A stretch of 64,000 nt of DNA, taken from positions 67,919,719 through 67,983,718 of the forward strand of contig OY755046.1 in NCBI GenBank assembly GCA_963576565.1, given 5' to 3'. Shown one piece after another: positions 59,801 through 64,000 of this stretch. The notes beneath the pieces are model-generated. The model had not been told where the DNA came from and did no database searches. It was given only the letters and a program-made list of their open reading frames with translations. Each line of letters starts with the position of its first letter. Within the stretch, counting starts at the first letter, position 1. Position numbers and translations under genes: made by a program. Source of the stretch: Aspidapion aeneum (lineage: Eukaryota > Arthropoda > Insecta > Coleoptera > Brentidae).

Positions 59801-62028
59801 GAGCTCATATTAAAGAGCCATACTATTTTATAAACAAATTAGTTGAAGCTTACCAAAAATGCTCTTCTTAAGCACCATTTGTTGGAGTTAACTGTCGATT
59901 ATGAAAACATAACCTCCAAAATCACAACACAAAAATTCCATCAGCTACCAGAAAACGGCTCAATTTTACGGGCGCACCGGTTTTTTGCAATATATATAAT
60001 GCATGTTATACAAAAAACTTTGCGTCGCACTCGAATTTTGATCCTCTGCTCGTAAATTCTCACAGTTTTGGATAACATAGTTCATATTATAACCATAACC
60101 AAACAAAAAAACTAAGCGAGTCTGTTTACTATTGTGTCCACCATATTGTGTAACAATTCTACCAAAAAGAAACGATTATATTATTTGCAACTACATCGCA
60201 ACTTTTATGCCATTACGGAAAAAAAACAGCCTCTACGACGTAGTAGATACCTGGCTACGACGTAGTAGTGTAGTTGTTACTACAGTGACTTTAAACACTT
60301 GGCCAAGTAGTTATAACCAGAAATTGGTTCCCCACTTAGGGAATTATAACGTCGCTGTATGGTATACTGAGACGTAGCGGGAGTACGTTGCGGTTACTTT
60401 TAAGAAATTCTTTCTAGTTGGGGTTTCGTCGCTACAACTTTAATTGTTTGTTGGGCGCGTATATAGAAAAAAGTTTCGGGGTGGGCCCAAAACAGTTTTG
60501 GGGGGGGGCGAGACCTCATGAGGCTGTATTTTATGCTATTTTATGTTTGTATTCATGAAATATGTGGAAAATATCCAAAAAAATCTTAGCTTCGGGGGGG
60601 GACCGGGCCCCCAGGCCCCCCCGTGTATACGCCACTGCCCATGACCATGACATAATTTGAGTAAAAGAATACAAGTTTCTCATTATCTTCTCAAAAAATA
60701 CCTCTGCTGTTGCATCCAAAAACACGTCACTCTTCAACGTTGTATAAACTATTTTAGCGTGATAGTAGCTCGGTTCAGCCTCATAAATTCCAAGTAAATT
60801 TAGTTTGGGGAAAATGTCAAATGGTGTGACAGCTTGTAGTGTTAAATTATACGATCGTTCTTCCATTTCTTTGCGGTCTACGTTGTATTCTGCAAAAATT
60901 TCTGCCTAAAAAGTTTAATTTTTTTTAAATTTTGCTTTAAGTATTTTTTGTTTTAAGTTTATTTTTACTATTGGCTTTGGTCTAAGCAAGGCCAACACAA
61001 AAATAGAGGCCACGACCCTGAAAAAATCAGCTGTTCTCCCGGGGCTGAATTTTACATTGGGTCTTATGGGAGGTCAGACGTTTTTTATGATATTTTTAAA
61101 ATGGCACTACAGATTTCCGCAAAATTTCAGTGAAATATTCTCAGACACCGTCCCGATATTCCACCAAAGTTTTGTAAGGAATCAACATCATTAAAAGGTT
61201 AAAATCTTCGAGATTTAGCATTCTTTATTTTGAATTCAAATTACCCGCCATGAACCAAATGCCAACTGTTATATTTGACATGTATTTGACTTTGTCATCT
61301 GTGATTGTCACATTCGCTTCTGCTTTAAACTTAATTTTTGTGTGAGCTAATGAAGCGGCTCTGAAAAATTAAGGATCACTATAGATTAAAAAAAATTGTT
61401 CTAAAAGAATATAGTAAAAACAATCTCAAAACCGGGTTTATTTAAAAATAAATCAAATATTCATGAACCGTCATTCCAACTTCAATATTTTAATGACAAT
61501 CAGCTGTGTCGTAACGTGACCATCAAAAAAAAATCAGCCCCGGATGTGACGTCAACAAAGTGGAGGATCGTGGCCCGTCCGTTTTGATAGCCCTGGTCTA
61601 AGATATACCTTGGTCCACTTGGTTTTATTCTCGTAATTTAGGCCCAGTCTAAGCGAATATTGCTGACTCTGCACTACATTTAATTTAAAAACCGACGTGA
61701 TAGTTTTTAAGCTATCGTATGGGGTTGAAATTTTTAGGTTGTTGCTCATTTGGAGAATATCCTAAAAAAAAATTATAAAATATACTAAAAATGTTTTTTT
61801 CCAAAACTCTAAGTGTATCAAACAAGTAAAAATATTTTTAAATTTAAATATCAGATACTTAAAATCATTATCAAAGATTACTTACAACGAAGTCAAACTC
61901 ATCCAAAATGGTAGCAGTACCATGAGGAAGGCGTACTTTTGTCTGAAGAATATAAGCGGTACCTTTTTGATCTAATTCCATCTTACCATGGATGGTTGGA
62001 TAGACCATGATGTCCAGATCAATATAAC
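29898..62028 (-). CDS. apolipophorin-like large lipid transfer protein, C-terminal 2231 residues (5' part beyond window)
   Basis: Secreted lipoprotein scaffold that would carry lipid in haemolymph. Exons 5' to 3': 61886-62028, 61609-61761, 60702-60905, 58016-58180, 57635-57873, 57027-57190, 56345-56630, 52526-52762, 51900-52098, 51612-51814, 50739-50888, 49577-49751, 49184-49399, 48808-49056, 47551-47775, 47315-47486, 47032-47189, 46620-46788, 46153-46334, 43841-43995, 42913-43147, 40288-40408, 40009-40173, 39714-39910, 38319-38533, 37031-37142, 36825-36954, 36095-36300, 35826-35982, 35277-35515, 34944-35107, 34013-34213, 33782-33903, 33539-33660, 32991-33231, 31603-31796, 29898-29930. All 36 junctions keep phase without an internal stop. 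Residues 1-1230 are alternating amphipathic beta strands rich in N-glycosylation sequons, ending with LQWRPELVSDFK; then a helical stretch, a VWD domain (about 1670-1830) and a cysteine-bearing tail of about 400 residues. The N-terminal lipid-binding module is off the right edge. The apolipophorin-like layout is clear; a lipid-transfer-particle apoprotein (apoLTP) remains possible. Confidence 0.9.
30092..30427. mobile_element. 336 bp MITE with TIRs TACAGGGTGGTTTA
   Basis: Almost entirely palindromic: TACAGGGTGGTTTAATAGG at the left and CCTACTAAACCACCCTGTA at the right, inner arms around CTCAATTTTCAG / CTGAAAATTGAG. Intron between the last two exons of the apolipophorin-like gene. Confidence 0.7.
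30401..30690. repeat. 141-bp-period tandem duplication
   Basis: The CCTACTAAACCACCCTGTA end of the MITE plus about 120 bp of flank (with AAGCAGGAGC and AAATCAGAATCTAAATCG) is present twice. Confidence 0.65.
31885..32000 (-). mobile_element. possible PIF/Harbinger transposase fragment
   Basis: The minus strand reads GGYLLNNKLE and then VVLTDDAALP, resembling the GG...N..L and (V)xDDAFPL stretch of HARBI1-type DDE nucleases. Short and isolated, so tentative. Confidence 0.3.
32045..32885 (+). mobile_element. degenerate RTE family B fragment
   Basis: Aligns with 8280-9140 (EEYQKWGLTVNVDKTQYLCI, then the GHVHRMNDERLPKQ region) with many frameshifts and stops. Sense strand opposite to the host gene. 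Confidence 0.75.
34640..34800. repeat. about 80 bp direct duplication
   Basis: ATTATTTTGAATGCCGTGGA and its follow-on GATTACTGG...AGATAATG recur once, each unit ending in a TAGTAGTAG run. Confidence 0.55.
35277..36954 (-). other. exons encoding the von Willebrand factor D domain
   Basis: Four exons (36825-36954, 36095-36300, 35826-35982, 35277-35515) encode the VWD domain. Recognisable landmarks: WLPPFKG leading in, HYVTFDKKYFDFIGNCPYLL near the domain start, LQCNMKFQVCVF in the middle, and GLWGTYNNEPYDDL, the typical VWD GLCG/GLWG-type motif followed by its acidic loop. VWD is shared by apolipophorins, vitellogenins and apoLTP, so it places the protein in the large lipid transfer protein superfamily. 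Confidence 0.88.
36310..36720. repeat. degenerate TGTTACAAARTGTGAT array
   Basis: Dozens of diverged GTTACAAA / TGTGATG words in head-to-tail order with irregular spacing (roughly 11-20 bp). Same motif as 38680-39660, two introns apart. Confidence 0.65.
37250..38265 (-). mobile_element. family F1 copy with about four minisatellite units
   Basis: Inverse of 27268-29197: minisatellite units at about 37400-37830 and the arm at 37830-38060 (AAAATGAAAGGTTCCTACTAGTTTGG). Another arm end at 38125-38265 abuts exon 25 of the minus-strand gene. Confidence 0.6.
38599..39711. repeat. 542-bp tandem duplication filled with TGTTACAAARTGTGAT array
   Basis: Unit 1 (38599-39140) and unit 2 (39141-39711) both start CATTGTCTTATTG-CAAGAAA and end with GCTCTCTGGAAAAAAGCAA plus TTTATTATTGATT. 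Unit 2 ends at the splice donor of the 39714-39910 exon. Confidence 0.75.
40475..41060. repeat. about 279 bp satellite-like repeat, two units plus
   Basis: CTTCAAATTTCGCA, AGTTCCGATGACAATAC and CTACCTCCCCCCTAACGTGG recur at one-unit spacing, ending with TTCAATATGGCGGATTCAAA. A third unit begins near 41035 and decays. Intron between exons 42913-43147 and 40288-40408. Confidence 0.75.
41340..41838. mobile_element. foldback element with about 105 bp arms
   Basis: Arms 41340-41446 and 41730-41838 are near-perfect reverse complements (GCATAAAATAATTTTTTGAG; AATAAAAGCGATGGGCGTAT) with a 285 bp loop. Confidence 0.7.
42030..42165 (+). mobile_element. isolated terminus of family F1
   Basis: CTAGTAAGAACCTTTCATTT through TACTTGGCTTTTTTTTACAT, abutting the following RTE fragment. 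Confidence 0.55.
42177..42715 (+). mobile_element. degenerate RTE family B fragment
   Basis: Aligns with 8340-8890: EYQKWGLTVNVDKTQYLCIG intact, then stops and frameshifts. Located in the intron upstream of exon 40288-40408. Confidence 0.75.
43170..43378. mobile_element. 209 bp MITE with TACAGTCAGG ends
   Basis: Left TACAGTCAGGTACTTTTTAA and right end CTGACTGTA, with AAAGTCCCTGACTGTA pairing. The element begins 22 bp from the acceptor of exon 42913-43147. Confidence 0.6.
44739..45439. mobile_element. 701 bp foldback element with GC-rich terminal GGCGCC/GGGCCAAC arrays
   Basis: Both ends start GGACAACT and carry five or six short GGCGCC...GGGCCAACT-type repeats (44739-44823; 45345-45439). 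These are followed by inverted AT-rich arms (GATAAAATGTGCAG; AGTCGAGTGTTGAAAT; AATGGCGGATCCAAAATGG) meeting at about 45060. The whole unit is an imperfect palindrome. Confidence 0.75.
46851..47006. mobile_element. pogo-like MITE, 156 bp
   Basis: Ends TAGTCGAACCTCTCTAAC and GTTATAGAGGTTCGACTGTA, with TA at each end and internal AACTCGAA repeats. It ends 25 bp downstream of the donor of exon 47032-47189. Confidence 0.65.
47851..48767 (+). mobile_element. RTE-like non-LTR fragment (family C) with 31-bp target duplication
   Basis: Readable pieces: AEIKRRVKIGLSSIR, YNQCILPVLTYGSQTLILAK, RKRNEWIRNQTKV, and a TAGATAGATAGATA tail. The 31 bases at 47820-47850 recur exactly at 48768-48798. The insert starts 10 bp from the donor of exon 48808-49056. 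Confidence 0.8.
49793..50467 (+). mobile_element. RTE-like fragment (family C), internally disrupted, 9-bp target duplication
   Basis: LNHLRYADEIALITDKKEEL with catalytic YADE in place of YADD, then TAEIKRQLRLAWATLGKL. Duplication AGAAGATAA at 49784-49792 and 50468-50476. A hAT-type sequence interrupts it at about 50040-50180. Confidence 0.75.
50040..50180. mobile_element. hAT-type MITE fragment (CAGTGGCGCAC end)
   Basis: Begins CAGTGGCGCACCCAG and shares TTCATGAAATATGTGGAAAA with 60456-60637. The right terminus is missing. Confidence 0.55.
52339..52423. mobile_element. pogo/Tigger-like MITE end
   Basis: GGATTATCCGTGC and its complement GCACGGATAATC flank the middle. The right end is GTTCTACTGTA; the left end is lost. 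Confidence 0.4.
52790..54459 (-). mobile_element. RTE family A retrotransposon, 5'-truncated, 13-bp target duplication
   Basis: Reverse transcriptase frame 53218-54060 with FRAGRSTSDHLF, CVDLQKAYDSIPLNLLWKAL, GLKQGCCISPTLFKIYLEQV and catalytic FADDQ; the upstream part is at 54133-54471 in another frame. The duplication ACTATTAGACATA is at 52777-52789 and 54460-54472. It inserted 15 bp upstream of an exon acceptor of the minus-strand gene, in the gene's own orientation. Confidence 0.88.
54473..55399. other. intron sequence, nothing recognised
   Basis: Contains TATA-like and AATAAA-like words and some GC-richer stretches that could belong to an LTR, but no matching ends or target duplication were found. 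Confidence 0.3.
55400..55720 (-). mobile_element. about 320 bp MITE, copy 2
   Basis: Reverse complement of 4665-5015 (ACGTAATATTCCAATACTCC, GTACGCCGATGATTTGACGT, GGTACCGTAGGTATTGCAAT). A further TIR-like end, GTTACCGTGGGTATTGCAAT, is at about 55791. Confidence 0.6.
57339..57616 (+). mobile_element. pogo/Tigger-type MITE retaining transposase HTH fragment
   Basis: TA flanks at 57337-57338 and 57617-57618. Right TIR CAGTGAAACCTC on the complement. The same HTH fragment as 17463-18051 is readable ([33 protein letters not shown]). It ends 13 bp from the donor hexamer of exon 57635-57873. Confidence 0.75.
58437..59249. repeat. 411-bp tandem repeat, two units
   Basis: AACGTAAAGTTTAG, GCTGTACACCCACGGGGGTC, CCAGTTAACGGTTTCGTCC-like and ACAGTACCCATGACC landmarks recur 411 bp apart. 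The end of unit 2 is interrupted by the hAT element and resumes at 60638. Confidence 0.75.
59250..60637. mobile_element. hAT-type MITE interrupted by a 1.2 kb transposon
   Basis: CAGTGGC (59250-59256) and GTATACGCCACTG (ending 60637) are the TIRs. A perfect 8-bp duplication, CCCATGAC, lies at 59242-59249 and 60638-60645. Without the nested element the MITE is about 189 bp. Confidence 0.8.
59257..60455 (-). mobile_element. 1.2 kb CCCAAC-ended transposon, copy 3
   Basis: Reverse orientation relative to copies 1 and 2, nearly identical, 1199 bp. It sits 7 bp inside the left TIR of the hAT MITE; C abuts both ends. Confidence 0.75.
60987..61595. mobile_element. hAT-like element, 609 bp
   Basis: TIR-like ends CAAGGCCAACAC and, on the complement, CAGGGCTATCAAAAC, then shared GGCCACGA-CCT. 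Duplication GTCTAAG at 60980-60986 and 61596-61602. It lies right against the donor of exon 61609-61761. Confidence 0.6.
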
Positions 62029-62130
62029 CTACAAAAAAGTTGTTTAGAGTCAATCAAGAAAAATAAAACAAAAATCAAGCATATCGTTCTTGCCATAGGC
62101 AGTTACACTTTTGTGACATTTCCAACCTAC

Positions 62131-63377
62131 TACTACTACTATGTCGGTTTATAACGTTTTTCTACGTTGTCCGACGCCTATTTTCCACCTCTTTCGATCC
62201 TGAAAAGCATCCTCTGTCAGATTTTTTTGACTTATTGATCTTTGGATTGACTGTTGCCATTCTAGTTTAGGACGCCCTCTTTTTCTGCGCCCTATTGGTT
62301 GCCATTCTAGGACCTGCTTTAGTAATCTTTCGTCGTTCATCCGTTGTACATGGCCGTACCATATCAGTTGCCTTATAGTGATGTCATCCGTTATGCTTCC
62401 CTCGATTCCCATTCTTTCTCTTATGATCTCATTTCTTATGTGATCTATTCTAGATATTCTCATTGATCTTCTTATTGCATCCATTTCGACACTTTTCATT
62501 TTTGTTTTGTATTTTTCTGTTACGCGACAAGTCTCTATTCCATACAACAGCGTGCTTTTGACCATTGTTTCATATATGTTAAATTTTACATTATTTTTTA
62601 TCTCTCTGCTCCATAAAATACTGTTAAGACATCCAATAACTTTTTCTGCTTTTACTATTCTTTTTTCCAATTCTTTACAGTCTGTACCTGTATCAAATGT
62701 GACACCCAAGTATACATACTTATTGCATGGAGATATTGTTTGTCCATTTTCTAGTACTAAATCACTGGATTCGTTTCGAATACATAAGTACTGTGTCTTG
62801 TCCACGTTCACTGTTAATCCCCACTTTTGATATTCTTCTGTTAACTTTCTCATCACATATTCCATGTCTTCTTTATCATTAGCAACAGTTACTTGGTCGT
62901 CAGCAAACTGTAGTGTGTATATGGTAAATCGGTCGTTAAGTTGTATTCCCATGCCGTGCACTTTACGTTTCCAGTTTTTTAGAGCTACTGCTATATATAT
63001 TTTAAAAAGAGTTGGAGAGATACAACATCCCTGTCTTAAGCCTTTTGTTACCAGGAATTCTTTTGAAAGTCGATTTCCACTTTTAAATTTAGATTTTGAC
63101 ACTTTGTATAGTCCTTTTATCGCTTTTATGTATGTATGATTGATGTTAGTTTGCTCTAACACTGTCCATAATTTTTCTACTGGAACGGTATCATATGCTT
63201 TTTGTAGGTCCACAAAGGTAACATGAGTCTCTATATTTCTGGCGCTCCTTTTCTCAATGACTTGTTTAAGACAAAAAACATTATCACTACAAGATCTGCC
63301 TGCGCGAAACCCACTTTGCTCTTCTTCTTCTTGTTCATGAAAATCATTCTGTATTAAATCTGTGCGTTCTTTTTAAT
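62131..63377 (-). mobile_element. RTE family B retrotransposon copy with intact frame
   Basis: An uninterrupted reverse transcriptase reading from about 63375 down to 62149: SGFRAGRSCSDNVFCLKQV, DLQKAYDTVPVEKLWTVLEQ, GLRQGCCISPTLFKIYIAVA, FADDQ, LIWYGHVQRMNDERLLKQV. The 3' tail is a TAG repeat (62131-62141). Probable duplication CAACCTAC at 62123-62130 and 63378-63385. The endonuclease is missing. Confidence 0.85.
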
Positions 63378-63515
63378 CAACCTACAGTCAGCATTTTTTT
63401 ATTCAGAGACAGTAACAGTTTTACCTTTAATTTTATACCAAGATGACATATTTACTTTTTAATATATTTCTGGTTGGGACATGGACATATGTTAATTTCA
63501 GTCACAAAAAAAAAA

Positions 63516-64000
63516 CTATACAGGGTGTTTCCTAATTGAATGTCAAAATTTATGGGGGTGATTTCTGGGCCCATTTTAAGAAAAAAACTTTAAATGAACA
63601 TGTATGTCCTAAACGTCTTACCTTTTGAGATACAGGGTGGTAAGTTTTCAAAAATAAATCATTTATTATTAATATCTACAATACCACTTCAGATATTTTA
63701 ATGAAATTTGTCATACATGTACTATGAATCAAAAAGCATTTTTTAATGTATCACTTTTTTTTAAATTTCCATCAGTGGCGTTCGTATGTTATTTGACCTG
63801 CCTATTTTGGCAGACATTGATGGCACGCCACTGATTTTTCCTAAAATAAAAATTATTTTTGAAAGCCGCAATCATTTCTAACCAAAGTTCATTACTTGAT
63901 TTTTTTCAATCCGATGCACGGTTTTCGCTTAAAAAAATAAAAATTGTTTCTCTGCATGATCATCATAACAATATCGTTAATATGACCACCCTGTATCTCA
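63516..64000. mobile_element. TACAGGGTGTTTCC-ended element, cut by the window edge
   Basis: Starts TACAGGGTGTTTCCTAATTG. Two further CAGGGTGG / CCACCCTG words lie inside (63634, 63982). The right end is beyond the window. Confidence 0.5.

Noticed and set aside
61225..61372. Exon-like minus-strand stretch (KIKFKAEANVTITDDKVKYM) with acceptor and donor look-alikes
   Set aside because: Its phase fits neither neighbouring exon, while those two join in phase without it. It lies wholly inside a hAT-like element bounded by GTCTAAG duplications.
63430..63455. Possible upstream exon of the apolipophorin-like gene ending in AAATTAAAG|GTAAAA
   Set aside because: Phase would fit, but there is a stop just upstream, no acceptor could be chosen and the encoded residues are uninformative.
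1..64000. tRNA, rRNA or snRNA genes
   Set aside because: No cloverleaf with A/B boxes or other RNA gene signature could be supported by eye.

Overview
The window is a piece of an AT-rich, transposon-laden insect nuclear genome. It has small exons with GT-AG introns, an insect-type fatty acyl-CoA reductase (FAR), the C-terminal two thirds of an apolipophorin-like large lipid transfer protein, and many RTE-type retrotransposon copies, hAT/pogo/Harbinger-like MITEs and Helitron-like elements. A beetle is a reasonable guess from the repeat landscape, but that is inference only.

Two host genes lie tail to tail. On the + strand a complete FAR gene (9700-29555) splices from 10 coding exons into 514 residues with every junction in phase. 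On the - strand an apolipophorin-like gene (29898 to beyond the right edge) contributes 37 phase-consistent coding exons (2231 residues plus stop). It includes a von Willebrand D domain and runs to its own stop codon; its N-terminal part, with the start codon, lies off the right edge. The two stop codons are only 342 bp apart, and the candidate poly(A) signals suggest that the 3' UTRs overlap. Both genes act in insect lipid biology (fatty alcohol/wax synthesis and haemolymph lipid transport), but nothing in the sequence shows that they are co-regulated.

Region by region: 1-9630 is intergenic and made of repeats (a degenerate tandem array, a Helitron-like element, a 1.66 kb terminal-inverted-repeat element, two RTE retrotransposon remnants). 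9700-29555 is the FAR gene; its introns are packed with nested transposons, including foldback elements, a solo LTR, two copies of a 1.2 kb CCCAAC-ended element and a minisatellite-bearing element. 29898-62028 is the apolipophorin-like gene, with similar intronic repeats. 62029-64000 is intron or flank with an RTE copy and the start of a TACAGGGTG element.

I found no tRNA, rRNA, CRISPR array or bacterial-type operon, and no convincing new biological system. The most interesting signals are: (i) a young, unassigned 1.2 kb transposon family with three near-identical copies, each sitting inside a different older transposon; (ii) repeated insertion of transposons within about 5-25 bp of splice sites; (iii) element families shared between the introns of the two genes, some carrying internal minisatellites.
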